Source: Deltaproteobacteria bacterium (GTDB lineage Bacteria > Myxococcota_A > UBA9160 > UBA6930). From it: a stretch of 47,894 nt of DNA. The notes under the pieces are model-generated. The model had not been told where the DNA came from and ran no database searches. It was given only the letters and a program-made list of their open reading frames with translations. How positions within the stretch are numbered: position 1 is the first letter of the stretch; every line of letters starts with the position of its first letter. Below are positions 33,365-42,343 of the stretch, in pieces. The position numbers and the translations under genes were made by a program. Location: positions 1-47,894 of the forward strand of contig JAJDAP010000112.1 in assembly GCA_029261795.1 (NCBI GenBank). Direction: 5' to 3'.

Positions 33365-33595
33365 GCTGGCCACCTCTCCCCAAGCACGGCGCCAGCCCGC
33401 GACGCCTGACTGGGCCTCCTCCGTAGACTATAAGCATCGATTCTCCCGAGTGGGGGGCCTCCGCAAGGACCCGTATTCGCAGTCGATGTGTTGTGTACCG
33501 TCGACGCCCCGCTCTATTTCGCCAATCGTTCCCCTACCGCTCGCCAGGCGGCATCGATAGCGCCGTGCACGGTCAGCGCTGGCACGTGGACGGGA

Positions 33596-33766
33596 TCAGC
33601 GCGCGTGCTCGGAGAGATGCGCGAGCAGCAGGCGTGTCATCCGCTCCGGCGCTGCCTGGGGGACCGGTTGATGCACGTCCTCGACGATCTCCAGGCCAAA
33701 GGGCCCCGTCACCCAGTTCGCGTTGGCTTCGATCGATGCGCTCGCGACGTTCTCGGAGCCCGTCGG
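33596..33766 (-). pseudogene. Alpha/beta hydrolase C-terminal remnant, in frame after the upstream UGA
   Basis: The 56 codons after the TGA of the next gene (33767-33769) stay open in the same frame: NANWVTGPFGLEIVEDVHQP, then APERMTRLLLAHLSEHAR, stop at 33596. This is how epoxide-hydrolase-like alpha/beta hydrolases end. Even the CWGED just before the TGA resembles that family's WGEDDP motif. It is likely a deletion scar joining two genes. Confidence 0.55.
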
Positions 33767-34414
33767 TCAGTCTTCGCCCCAACACTGCACTGCGTCCGCC
33801 TTGTCCTGGACGAAGATGATCTCGTACGTCTGGGAGCAGCCTGCCGACCCGGCGCTGTATTCGTTCCTGATCCACGCCGGCTTCTTGCCGGCCTTTCGCA
33901 CGGCGTAGACGGGCGTCCCCGCGGACGCTGGCTCGTTCTTGCACCTGGTCTTCTCGAAGCTCAGGCCATCGCCGAGAGACTCGAGCCTCACACTACAGAG
34001 TTCGGGAGCTGTGACGTCGCTTTCGATGACGACGCTGGTCCACCCCGCGCGCGGCCCCCTCAACGTCACACTGAAGCGACCCGGATGGACTTTCTCCGCC
34101 AGCACTTCGTGGGTCGGCTTGCCATCGATGGTCACTACGACATTCCCTCTGCGCTGGTAGAAGCCGTGCTGCTGCTGGTCTGCCTTCGGCGCCTCCTTGA
34201 TTCCGTTGTGCTGCCACTCGATGGGATCGTTCGGAGCGCTTCCCCAGGCCCAGCTGAACGCCGTCGCTATCTCGCCCTCATCGCTCAGCAAAGACCCGAG
34301 CACGGCCGCGAGTTCGATGCTGTCCTGCAAGGGTTCGCTCAGGGCGGGACCCGTGGGAACCAAAAGGAGCACGAACAAAGCGCTCCCGAGGAGCCGCTGA
34401 CGATTCTTCTTCAT
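33767..34414 (-). CDS. Secreted hypothetical protein
   Basis: Predicted 215 aa; ATG 34414, with GGAG ten bases upstream. A Sec signal peptide (LLGSALFVLLLVPTGPALS) precedes a beta-rich domain with VVVTIDGKPTHEVLAEKVHP and several cysteines near the end (LCSVRLE, KTRCKNE, AGCSQTY, VQCWGED). The end may have been altered: its last residues CWGED continue in frame into a hydrolase remnant after the stop. The family is unknown. It is upstream-adjacent to a lipoprotein phosphoesterase on the same strand, 70 bp away. Confidence 0.7.
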   Translation of the reverse strand: MKKNRQRLLGSALFVLLLVPTGPALSEPLQDSIELAAVLGSLLSDEGEIATAFSWAWGSAPNDPIEWQHNGIKEAPKADQQQHGFYQRRGNVVVTIDGKPTHEVLAEKVHPGRFSVTLRGPRAGWTSVVIESDVTAPELCSVRLESLGDGLSFEKTRCKNEPASAGTPVYAVRKAGKKPAWIRNEYSAGSAGCSQTYEIIFVQDKADAVQCWGED

Positions 34415-34484
34415 GCCTGTCTCCATCCTCCGGCGCAGCCAGGCGGAACTCCCGGTACACGTCCGATTGTCGGTCTGGTTGCCG

Positions 34485-37115
34485 TCAACGTGGCAGCGCG
34501 TACCAGTTCGTATCCGTCTCCCCGTCGTCGTACAGGGTGATCACATGGAAACCGTGGTAGTTGCCGGCATCTCCGATGTCGTCCATGCGGAGCACCCGGG
34601 CGTTACCTCGATCCTTATCCAGATGCATGTACTGCGCCCATTCTGGAGGGGATCCATTGCGGAACTTGAAGCCGAGCAGGCCCCCGATCTGGCCGTAGAC
34701 CGAGTTGGCCTGCCCACTCGGGCGCCAGAGCTGCCCATCGGTCGGCTCGCGGAAGACGGCACCGCGCTGACCGGCATCCGCCCATGTGCTGTCGACGGGT
34801 ACGTTGTCGTGCGCGAACAAGATCTGTGTGATCCCGCCGCGGGGCTCGACGCAGAGCCCGGCCGCCCCGCGCGAGATCGGGGACGACGCCACCGTCGTGC
34901 GGCCCGCGAGGTTGCAGTTGATCACATCGATCAAGCCCCGCGCGTTGTAGGCCTCGTGGTCGAAGAAGTGCGGCCAACCGGTGCCCGGAAACACGGACCA
35001 GCCCCAGTCCTTCCGGCGCATCCACTCCTGCTGGAAAGTTCCCGCGTCGTCTCCCCAGCCAATCTCGAGCCCGCGCGCCAGGAACGTGCCCAGGAAGGAG
35101 ACGATCGGGAAGTAGAGCCCGGTATCCGGCGAGTTTCCGAGCCCCCCATGGCCTAACGTCAGTTGGCTGATGGGCGTATCGATCGCGTCGTACAGGCCGA
35201 ACTGCCCCTCCGCATAGCCGGACTTCGTCGGAACCGCGCCGCGCGGGTCGTGGTGCATGAAGACGAACTGCTGATGCGCTGATTCCGGGGCAAAGCGGTC
35301 CAGCATGTCGTCCATCCAGGCGACCGACTCGTCCTGGAGCCCGCCGCCCCAGTGCAGAACGACCCCGCCGACCGCGGCACGCTCCTGCGGCCTCAGGTCA
35401 TAGGAGTTCAGCCCTACGAAGGAGTGCCCGCGAAACTCGAAGGCCAGATTCAGTGGCCCAAGGTAGCTCTGGTACTCACTGAGGCCGTCGTAGCGTGGAT
35501 GGCGATTCAAGAGCCGCCAACCGACGAAGCTCGGAAGGATGTTGTTCACCGATTTGATGGTGTTTCCGGCAGTGCGACCGACCCTGGGCGCTCGAATCAA
35601 ACCGAAGGCCTCTTCGGTCAGGAACCCGAGTTCGTCGAACATGACGTTCAGGATTCCCCCGTATCCCGCGTAGCCATCGTGGTTCCCCGGAACCGCGAAG
35701 AACGGCTTCTGGAAGCGTGCAAGCTGGTCCCGGATCTCGGGCATCTCGTTGCCGCCGCCCGGGCCGTAGGGAGACGTCGGAGGAAGCGCGCCTAGCACGT
35801 TCAACAGCAGCTGCTCCTTCGCGCTACCGGCGGCCGCGTCGGCCAGGTCGCCCGCGAAGAGCACGAAGTCGACGTCGGGAACCGGAACTGCGGACGCTGC
35901 ATCGCGCGCTCCCTCATCGCCGGCCTGGACGAACTCGGGATCGAGCATCCCGAGAAAACGCCGCAGCGGTCCGAGGTTGCCGTGGTATTGGAAATCGCCG
36001 GCCACGGCGATACGGATGCAGTCGCGTCCGCCGCATCGACCCCGCTCCGGCGCCGGGTCCTTCAGCGCCACCGGAGCCACCGATTGGCGGGCGACCAACA
36101 TCGATCGGATCGCACGCTCCAGACGCGACAGGGCGCGCTGCAGGGCACCCCGGTTCCCGGGTTCTCGTTCGAGCGTCTCGGCGAGCTGCTCCAGTCCATC
36201 GCGGAGCGCCTGGAGATCGAGATCGAAATGCGGAGAGGGATGATACGTCCAGGACCAATCGGATCCGGGAGCGACGCGCGAAGCCATGGCCCGCAGGTCC
36301 GTCCCGGCATTCGGGCCGTCGAGATCGGCGGGGTCCAACGACGTTGCTGCCCGGAGGGCGCGGGCCCAGTCGCCCTCCTCGAGGGCTTGCTCGATGTTTG
36401 CGAGTGCCCGCGTTCCGATGGCGAGGCCTCGCAGGGCGTTCAGTCGCGGCAGGACCTTGAGATCGTAGAAGCCCGGCCTAACGGCCATCCCCGGGGCGGC
36501 GGTGTCTCTCGGAATCTCGAAGACGATGCCGCGGAGCCGGTCGGGCCGCGCAAGGGTTGGAACGATCGCGCCCGCGGGGCGCATGTCGGCTTCCCGGTCA
36601 TCATCCGCTACGAAGATCGTTTCGCTCCGGCCTGCACGCACCAGACACTCCGTGACGTCCTGCCAGTTTGCATCATGCACATCGGCACCGTGAGGCACGA
36701 GCCAGAAGCGGAGCTCGCCCGTCATCGCGTCCGCCGGGATGTCGCCGAGCTGCCGCTTGTCGATGACGTACGGGAGGAGCCATGCCGCCGCCTCGCGGCC
36801 ACCTCCGGCCGGCTCCGGATCCAGCATCGCCGGGAACGTCAGACGCGGAAATCGCTGCAGCGGCTCGCGCTCGCGAGCGATGAACTGCCTGTGTTTCTCG
36901 GGAAACTCGTTGGCGAGTGTGGCCAGGATGTCCGCGAAGAGCCCCTGTGCCATCTGCTCACTCGCGCGCAGGGCGGCCTCGCTTGGAGGACCGCTCCTCG
37001 CCACGCAGCTCCCGGCGACGTCGTAGCCGAGCGGTCGAACGACCGGCTCGAACCTCGCGGAAGCGCAGCCGAAAGAAAAGCAGCTCGCCAGACACAAGGA
37101 CAGCAGCAATCGCAT
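34485..37115 (-). CDS. Large lipoprotein metallophosphoesterase
   Basis: Predicted 876 aa; ATG 37115 follows AAGGAAC. The N-terminus has a lipoprotein signal (LLLSLCLASCFSFGC). The first 370 residues are a helical and mixed region without known motifs. A calcineurin-like domain starts near IAVAGDFQYHG, then VDFVLFAGDLAD, FFAVPGNHDGYAGYGG and VFMHHDPRG, giving the D/GD/GNHD/H metal ligands. A C-terminal segment follows (ITQILFAHDN, TLYDDGETDTNWY). It should act in the periplasm or on the outer membrane, removing phosphate from unknown substrates. It is the second phosphoesterase in the window, with a different architecture from the first. Confidence 0.8.
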   Translation of the reverse strand: MRLLLSLCLASCFSFGCASARFEPVVRPLGYDVAGSCVARSGPPSEAALRASEQMAQGLFADILATLANEFPEKHRQFIAREREPLQRFPRLTFPAMLDPEPAGGGREAAAWLLPYVIDKRQLGDIPADAMTGELRFWLVPHGADVHDANWQDVTECLVRAGRSETIFVADDDREADMRPAGAIVPTLARPDRLRGIVFEIPRDTAAPGMAVRPGFYDLKVLPRLNALRGLAIGTRALANIEQALEEGDWARALRAATSLDPADLDGPNAGTDLRAMASRVAPGSDWSWTYHPSPHFDLDLQALRDGLEQLAETLEREPGNRGALQRALSRLERAIRSMLVARQSVAPVALKDPAPERGRCGGRDCIRIAVAGDFQYHGNLGPLRRFLGMLDPEFVQAGDEGARDAASAVPVPDVDFVLFAGDLADAAAGSAKEQLLLNVLGALPPTSPYGPGGGNEMPEIRDQLARFQKPFFAVPGNHDGYAGYGGILNVMFDELGFLTEEAFGLIRAPRVGRTAGNTIKSVNNILPSFVGWRLLNRHPRYDGLSEYQSYLGPLNLAFEFRGHSFVGLNSYDLRPQERAAVGGVVLHWGGGLQDESVAWMDDMLDRFAPESAHQQFVFMHHDPRGAVPTKSGYAEGQFGLYDAIDTPISQLTLGHGGLGNSPDTGLYFPIVSFLGTFLARGLEIGWGDDAGTFQQEWMRRKDWGWSVFPGTGWPHFFDHEAYNARGLIDVINCNLAGRTTVASSPISRGAAGLCVEPRGGITQILFAHDNVPVDSTWADAGQRGAVFREPTDGQLWRPSGQANSVYGQIGGLLGFKFRNGSPPEWAQYMHLDKDRGNARVLRMDDIGDAGNYHGFHVITLYDDGETDTNWYALPR

Positions 37116-37169
37116 GAATGTTCCTTCTCTTCTCGGGATTCTAGAGTGTACCCGACGCTCGTCCGCCGC

Positions 37170-38384
37170 CTAACGAGAAACGTGGGCCTCGAGTGAGCAG
37201 CTGAGGCTGTTGAGTTTTCCGCTGCCCAGCGCTGCCGCGACGCACCTCGCCTCCCCATCGTCCGGGGTCAGTCTCGCCGCCGCGAGTCTCCCAGCGTCGA
37301 GCTCGATCGCGATGTGCCGCTCTTCCGATTCGCCGAGACACCGACTGACATCGGCGGCGCTGGCCGTCAAGCCCATCGTGAGCCAGAACGCGCCGCAGGT
37401 AGAGCGCAAGCCGCGAAACGTCACCTGGGCTCCATCGGCGCCCACCGTCAGCGATTCGATGCTGGTGAGCGTCTTGGTTTCGGTCGCCTGCGCGGGGGTC
37501 GCGCGGCCCGCAGCGGGGACGGATCGTTGCTGAGCGACCGGCGCCAGATCGGATTGCGCGACCCAGACGGGAAAGCTCTCGCTCTCACCGTGCCCGGGGA
37601 TCATGTCGAAACCAGGTGTCAGGCAGTTCGTTTCCAATGGCGCCGCATCGCCTCGCGATCGGTATCGTCCGTCGCTCCAGGCGTATGTCGCCCGCCGACG
37701 CGAGGGCTCGGTGAAGGGCGTGGACACCTCCGCAGACCGGATGTAATCGAAGAAGCCCGATGTTTTCCGTTCCGAAATCGCCAGTGTGGCCTTGGCATAG
37801 ACGTCGTGTACGACGCTGGGTCCACCCCTCTCGATCGGGTCGCCGCGAACCATCGCTGAGTAGTTGATCTGGGTGTGCAGAATCAGGTCGAGACGGTCGG
37901 TGCCGAGCCGGAAGAGCGAGACGGTTTCGCACTGGCCACCACCACCGGCGTACGCGATGGGCTTTGCCATGCGGATCCCGATGGCCGTTTCCTCGAGGTT
38001 GATGCGATAAGGCGCGAAGTCGAACTTCAGGAAGTACGGCTTCTGGTGTTTCCCGGCGTCGAGCCTGCTGCGCGCTCGCAGCCTGATCGATTCACCCTTC
38101 TCGAAAACGCCGATCGAGACCGTTTTCTTCTGCTCGACCACGGCCACGAACAACCGCTCGTCCCTGCCCCATGCCTTGACCGCCCAGCCGCAGATGCGGC
38201 CCTCGATCCCGAGCTGCTCGCGAACCAGAGCCTCGTCGAAGCCACTCGGAGGTACGCTCGCCGCAGGCTCCGTCTCTCGGTCCCAGAAGCCGTTGAAGCA
38301 GGACCGGTCTCGCTCGAACGTCTCGCCAGACGCCGAGACCGGAACGATGAGGATCAACAGGAGAAGGCTCAAATCTCGAATCAC
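37170..38384 (-). CDS. Secreted hypothetical protein
   Basis: Predicted 404 aa with signal peptide (LSLLLLILIVPVSASG). The mature part is largely beta with cysteines in RSCFNGFWD, GRICGWAV, GGQCETVS, TNCLTPGF, STCGAFW and RCLGESEE, suggesting disulfides. No family recognised. It lies 54 bp upstream of the phosphoesterase gene on the same strand, so they may be co-transcribed from the promoter region that contains the Crp-type site at 38516. Confidence 0.75.
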   Translation of the reverse strand: MIRDLSLLLLILIVPVSASGETFERDRSCFNGFWDRETEPAASVPPSGFDEALVREQLGIEGRICGWAVKAWGRDERLFVAVVEQKKTVSIGVFEKGESIRLRARSRLDAGKHQKPYFLKFDFAPYRINLEETAIGIRMAKPIAYAGGGGQCETVSLFRLGTDRLDLILHTQINYSAMVRGDPIERGGPSVVHDVYAKATLAISERKTSGFFDYIRSAEVSTPFTEPSRRRATYAWSDGRYRSRGDAAPLETNCLTPGFDMIPGHGESESFPVWVAQSDLAPVAQQRSVPAAGRATPAQATETKTLTSIESLTVGADGAQVTFRGLRSTCGAFWLTMGLTASAADVSRCLGESEERHIAIELDAGRLAAARLTPDDGEARCVAAALGSGKLNSLSCSLEAHVSR

Positions 38385-38515
38385 GGTTGGCTCCTACCGC
38401 CTGCGCGGTCGATTCGGCGAGGCTCCAAGGGAACACACACCGCTCGGCCGGGCTCTTCGAGAGGATGCACCTGCGGCTCGCAGCGGTGTCGGCGAACCGC
38501 GATCCCGGCGGCATC

Positions 38516-38537
38516 TTGTGTGCAACGAGTCACACAA
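38516..38537. promoter_or_regulatory. Crp-type binding site
   Basis: TTGTGTG and CACACAA flank CAACGAGT in a 22-bp palindrome. The core TGTGC-AACGAG-TCACA differs from the Crp consensus TGTGA-N6-TCACA by one base. It lies in the divergent promoter region between the secreted protein gene (start 38384, minus) and the Crp gene (start 38670, plus). Confidence 0.75.
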
Positions 38538-38669
38538 CACTGGGGAATTCGCTGGCCCGTGCCCCCGACGCCGTTGGACCGGAGGGGGCGTGGCGCGCCG
38601 AGTCGTTGAAGAGGTTGCGTGCTAGAATGCGCGCTCGAAGCACCTGATCCGATCACGACCGGGGCACCG

Positions 38670-39326
38670 ATGCTGACTCCGTTCCAATCACGCGCAGAAC
38701 GTGCACTCGCCGACACGCCTTTCTTCGGCGAGCTGGGTCGCGAGGCCCTGCGCCATTTCCATCGGACTGCAGTGCGCCGGGGCGAACTCCTGTTCGTGAA
38801 GGGCGACGCGAGCGACCACCTCCATGGTCTCGTCAGCGGCCAGCTGAAGCTGTTCTCGACCCCCATGCCTGGGCGCGAGATGTCGCTCGAGATCGTCGCG
38901 CCGGGTGAACTCGTCGGCGAGCTGGGGATCGCGGACGGCGTGCCGCGCCACGCGAGCATCCGGGCGCTCGCCCACAGCGAGCTGGCGACGATCGCTCGGG
39001 GCCCGCTCGAGGCCCTTCTCGACCGGCGTCCGGAACTCCACGCCGAACTGAGTCGTGCCACCGCGCGCACCGCCGCACGGCTCGCGCAGCGTGCCGAGGA
39101 TGTCGCCTTCCTGAACATCGAGGCGCGTCTCGAGAAGACGCTCATCGATCTCGCCAGCCGCTTCGGTGAGGCCGTCGAGCGGGGTATCCGCATCCGGCTG
39201 CGCCAGCAGGACCTTGCAGATGTGTTAGGCGTGAGCCGCGAGAGCGTCGGCCGAGCACTCGCCGGGCCGATGCTCTGCGCCAAGCTCGAACTGGGACGTG
39301 GCAGCATCACTCTCTTGCAGGGTTAG
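38670..39326 (+). CDS. Crp/Fnr-family transcription regulator
   Basis: Predicted 218 aa from ATG 38670 (an ATG at 38619 is possible but lacks support). A cyclic-nucleotide-binding domain (about 15-120) with GELVGELGIADGVPRHAS in the phosphate-binding cassette position, a dimer helix, and a C-terminal winged helix LRQQDLADVLGVSRESVGRA. The recognition helix keeps the SRExxxR pattern with which E. coli Crp reads TGTGA, matching the palindromes at 38516 and 41424. No Fe-S cysteines of FNR are seen. The phosphate-binding cassette has the position of the usual Glu-Leu-Gly. It probably responds to cAMP, and the convergent gene encodes a cyclase-like protein. It is likely autoregulated. Confidence 0.85.
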   Translation: MLTPFQSRAERALADTPFFGELGREALRHFHRTAVRRGELLFVKGDASDHLHGLVSGQLKLFSTPMPGREMSLEIVAPGELVGELGIADGVPRHASIRALAHSELATIARGPLEALLDRRPELHAELSRATARTAARLAQRAEDVAFLNIEARLEKTLIDLASRFGEAVERGIRIRLRQQDLADVLGVSRESVGRALAGPMLCAKLELGRGSITLLQG

Positions 39327-41304
39327 CTCGCTCCCGATTTGCAGGCCGCAGCTCGAAGATGGCGCTCGCCTCGCCGCCGTCCTCCTCGGCGAGCGGCGCC
39401 ATCTCGCGGAGCAGGTAGTCTGAATTCTCGCCGAGCCGATCTCGAGTGGAGTTCGAGACCAGGATGCTCGCTCCAGCCCTCCGCGCGGCCTGTTGGATAC
39501 GTCGCACGAGATCCATCGTCGGCCCGATCGCGACGCTCGAGAGGCTCTCGCCACTGCCTACGGTCCCGAGCAACACGGGTCCGCTGGCGATTCCGATGCT
39601 CGTGCCCGTCAGCTTGCCCCCGGACGGAGCCGGGCGGGCTCTCCCGACGGGGTCGTCCACGGCCTGCTGGATCTCGATCGCCGCCTCGACCGCTTCGTCG
39701 GCGGAGTTCGGGAACAACGCAACGACTGTGTCGCCGTGTTGCTGGCTCAAGAAGCCGCCGTGCTCGCGGATCAGGGGCTCGACGCGGCTGAATCGTTGGC
39801 TCACGAGTCCGAACGTCCTCGCCGCACTCCCGTGTTCGGAGACATCGAGGTTGCAGCTCATCACGGTCATCTCGATCTGCGCGTGGTCCCCGGCATTCAC
39901 ATCTCGGATCGACTCCTTGCCGAGAACCCGCAAGAAGTCGACCGGTAGGAAGCGGACGACTGCCTCCTCCGTTTCCTGAAGCTCGAAGTTCGAGTCTTCG
40001 AGTTGGTCAGAGCGCTTCTCGACGTTGGCGAAGCTGCGGGCGAACGATTGCAGCAGGGAGTGCGATTCGCTCGCTATCCAGACGATGACGAAGAACGGAA
40101 AGACCTCGATAGGCGCGCCCAGACCTGTCCGTGTGCGAAAGACGTCGTGGGCCACGCCGATGCTGAACGCGAGCCCCGCAGCGAGCGTCGACCCCGCACC
40201 GGGAACCCGACGGCGATACGCGCGTCCCCAGCTGGCCATGGCCAGCAGGCTCGCAATGAGCGCCAGCGCCTGTATGACCGGGAGTGTTGCAAGAACCATC
40301 TCTCCCGGCGCGAGGAGATGAAGCGGAACGAGTGCCAGCGCAGCGAGCTGGACCAGCTTCGTCGGGCGGAGAGGCATCACCCCGGGAATCTTGGTCTGGA
40401 AGTAGCCGAGGCCGGCGAAGATGATCAAGGCGGTGTTGAGGTACTCCAGCCGAATCGACAAACCGAACGATCCCCAGTCCGTCAACAGCTGGTGGAGATC
40501 CGAGGTGTTCGCGAACACCACGCGCAGCCCGATCAGGATCGTTGCAACCGCGAACCAGCCGCGTGTCACGTCGCTCGGGCGGAACGCGAACTGCAACAGG
40601 AAGACCAGCCCGATGACGCCGCTCATGGTCGCGAACGCCGCGTACCGCAGCAGCTGGTAGCTCGCTTGTTCCGTGATCTGGTCGTCGAGCCCGACGCTCC
40701 ACCTTCTGCGCAGGCCACCGCCGCGGAAATCGAAGTTCGCAACGTGCACCAGAAGCTCGACGCGCGACACGCCGGCGGGCAGCCGGTAGTTACGATTCTC
40801 GAGCCGTGGAACCGTGGTCTCCGCGTTCGTACCCACAGTGCCGGAACCGCCGGCCGGTTCGCCGTTGATCCACAGCCGGTACGCGGTCATTGGCGAACCG
40901 ACCCGCAGGGTGCGCGGGCTGCCGGCCAGCGGCAGCACCAGCGTCGTCCGATAGCTTGCGATCCCCCGGGCGCCGATTGGGCTCGAAACGCCGGCGTCGC
41001 TCCAGAGCCTCGGAACCGGAAACGACTCCCAGGCGCGACCGGGGCATTCCGAACTGCCAGGGGGAACATGCCGGCCCCAACAGATCTCCCAATCGCCCTC
41101 CACGGGTACACTTCCGCCGCTCGCGAAGCGCCAGGTCGAGAGATCGAGGAGACCCGCGCGAACGCGCGGCGGAGTGCGGGAATCGCCGCAGCCGACGGCC
41201 AGGAGCGCGGTCATCGACAAGATCGCGAAGAGCGCGGCCTCGTGTGAACGAGGTCGGTAACCACGCCTGACAGTGGAAGTCTGATATCGGTTCGAGATGC
41301 GCAT
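39307..41304 (-). CDS. 7TM-DISM lipoprotein with class III cyclase-like domain
   Basis: Predicted 665 aa from ATG 41304; no strong ribosome-binding site, and the longer open frame upstream lies over the regulatory region. A lipoprotein signal (AILSMTALLAVGCG) leads into a beta-sandwich sensor (WEICWGRHVPPG..., YRTTLVLPLAG, LLVHVANF) and seven membrane helices of the 7TMR-DISM type (about 270-460). The coiled segment is followed by a nucleotide cyclase fold (about 480-640) with LSQQHGDTVVALF and GIASGPVLLGTVGS. The first metal aspartate motif reads MTVMSCNLDVSE rather than FADxxGF, so activity may be altered. The 3' end overlaps the convergent Crp gene by 20 bp. Confidence 0.8.
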   Translation of the reverse strand: MRISNRYQTSTVRRGYRPRSHEAALFAILSMTALLAVGCGDSRTPPRVRAGLLDLSTWRFASGGSVPVEGDWEICWGRHVPPGSSECPGRAWESFPVPRLWSDAGVSSPIGARGIASYRTTLVLPLAGSPRTLRVGSPMTAYRLWINGEPAGGSGTVGTNAETTVPRLENRNYRLPAGVSRVELLVHVANFDFRGGGLRRRWSVGLDDQITEQASYQLLRYAAFATMSGVIGLVFLLQFAFRPSDVTRGWFAVATILIGLRVVFANTSDLHQLLTDWGSFGLSIRLEYLNTALIIFAGLGYFQTKIPGVMPLRPTKLVQLAALALVPLHLLAPGEMVLATLPVIQALALIASLLAMASWGRAYRRRVPGAGSTLAAGLAFSIGVAHDVFRTRTGLGAPIEVFPFFVIVWIASESHSLLQSFARSFANVEKRSDQLEDSNFELQETEEAVVRFLPVDFLRVLGKESIRDVNAGDHAQIEMTVMSCNLDVSEHGSAARTFGLVSQRFSRVEPLIREHGGFLSQQHGDTVVALFPNSADEAVEAAIEIQQAVDDPVGRARPAPSGGKLTGTSIGIASGPVLLGTVGSGESLSSVAIGPTMDLVRRIQQAARRAGASILVSNSTRDRLGENSDYLLREMAPLAEEDGGEASAIFELRPANRERANPARE

Positions 41305-41423
41305 GCGTCTGGTGTTGATGGCGGAAGCGTTGCCGAGCGCGAGAGATCGAGGTGGCTCGGCACCCGAGAGGATGCGCGGTCCGGGCAAGTTAGCGCTGTC
41401 GTGCGAGCTGTTCTGCCACTGGT

Positions 41424-41445
41424 TTGTGTGCGATGAGTCACACAC
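41424..41445. promoter_or_regulatory. Crp-type binding site
   Basis: TTGTGTG and CACACAC flank CGATGAGT; core TGTGC-GATGAG-TCACA. It is nearly the same site as at 38516 (shared TGTGTGC and GAGTCACACA). It lies between the divergent cyclase-like gene (start 41304) and the LprI-like gene (start 41531). Confidence 0.75.
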
Positions 41446-41530
41446 GGCGACGGGAGAATCTGCGAAGCGACCCTGTCGGTCCAGCAGCCTGACTAACCTT
41501 CGTTCATCGTTTTCACCGACAGGAGATGGC

Positions 41531-42184
41531 ATGCGTGTGCCCTGGGTCGCTCTGCTGCTGATCCTGTGTGGGGTCGCTCCGGCTCTCTCGCAAGAGAAGG
41601 ACTTCGAGTGGGTTCTGGAAGAGGATTTCACGTTCATCCAGTCGCTCGATCCCGGAGTGCTCCTGCTGGAGGGCGCCGACGGAACACGATCGGACCTCGA
41701 ATTCGGATACGTGGGGCTTTCCTACGAGGTCGTGGCGAGCTGGCGCGAGGGAAAGGCGATCCAGGTTGTGTACTCGCCGGCCGGCGGAACCGAGGTGGTC
41801 GATCCAACGAACGCGGCTCGCTATCCAATCGCCGGCGCGTGGCCTCGAATCGATCCGCTGCTGCGACGCTGCAAGCGTGAGAACCCCTCTACGCTGGGCA
41901 GACTGACCTGCGACGAGGGCGCGCTCGCCGGCTGGGACATCGAGCTGAACCGCGCCTACCGATCGCTGATGCAGAGCGCTCTCCCCGACGCCACGAAGAC
42001 CGCGATTCGCAGCGCCCAGCGCAAGTGGATCGAGTACCGCGACGCGACTCTGGCGGCGCTCGAAGCCTACGCCGCAGACGGTTCGGGTGGCTCGATCCGC
42101 CGCCTTCAGGCCTCGAGCGCCAAGGTGGGCCTGACAAAGGACCAGGCGGGACAGCTTCTCCTCTACGACGCTCCAGCCCTCTAG
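41531..42184 (+). CDS. Secreted LprI/DUF1311-like protein
   Basis: Predicted 217 aa; ATG 41531 has AGGAG five bases upstream. A signal peptide (VALLLILCGVAPALS) precedes a beta-rich N-terminal domain (about 20-110) and a C-terminal LprI-like helical module: CDEGALAGWDIELNRAYRSL and AQRKWIEYRDATLAALEAY (core QRKWIEYRDA). LprI-like proteins inhibit lysozyme, with cysteines often bridging; one bridge is possible here (RRCKRENP to LTCDEGAL). The Crp-type site about 90 bp upstream suggests cAMP-Crp control. Confidence 0.8.
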   Translation: MRVPWVALLLILCGVAPALSQEKDFEWVLEEDFTFIQSLDPGVLLLEGADGTRSDLEFGYVGLSYEVVASWREGKAIQVVYSPAGGTEVVDPTNAARYPIAGAWPRIDPLLRRCKRENPSTLGRLTCDEGALAGWDIELNRAYRSLMQSALPDATKTAIRSAQRKWIEYRDATLAALEAYAADGSGGSIRRLQASSAKVGLTKDQAGQLLLYDAPAL

Positions 42185-42343
42185 AGGCAGACGACACCCC
42201 CAGCGACGACACCGGATCGAGGTAGTGGCGCATGCGGCGAGCAGGCATTCTCTTCGATGTTCGCCTGGATCTTGTTTTGATTCGCGTGATTCTGAATTAC
42301 CGTGGGTCACCCAATTTCGCCATTGACCGTGGAGCCCGAGCGC

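Noticed and set aside
33767..33769. UGA as a second selenocysteine codon
   Set aside because: The position is not a known redox Cys site, and the two sides look like different protein families joined by a deletion; readthrough is only a minor possibility.
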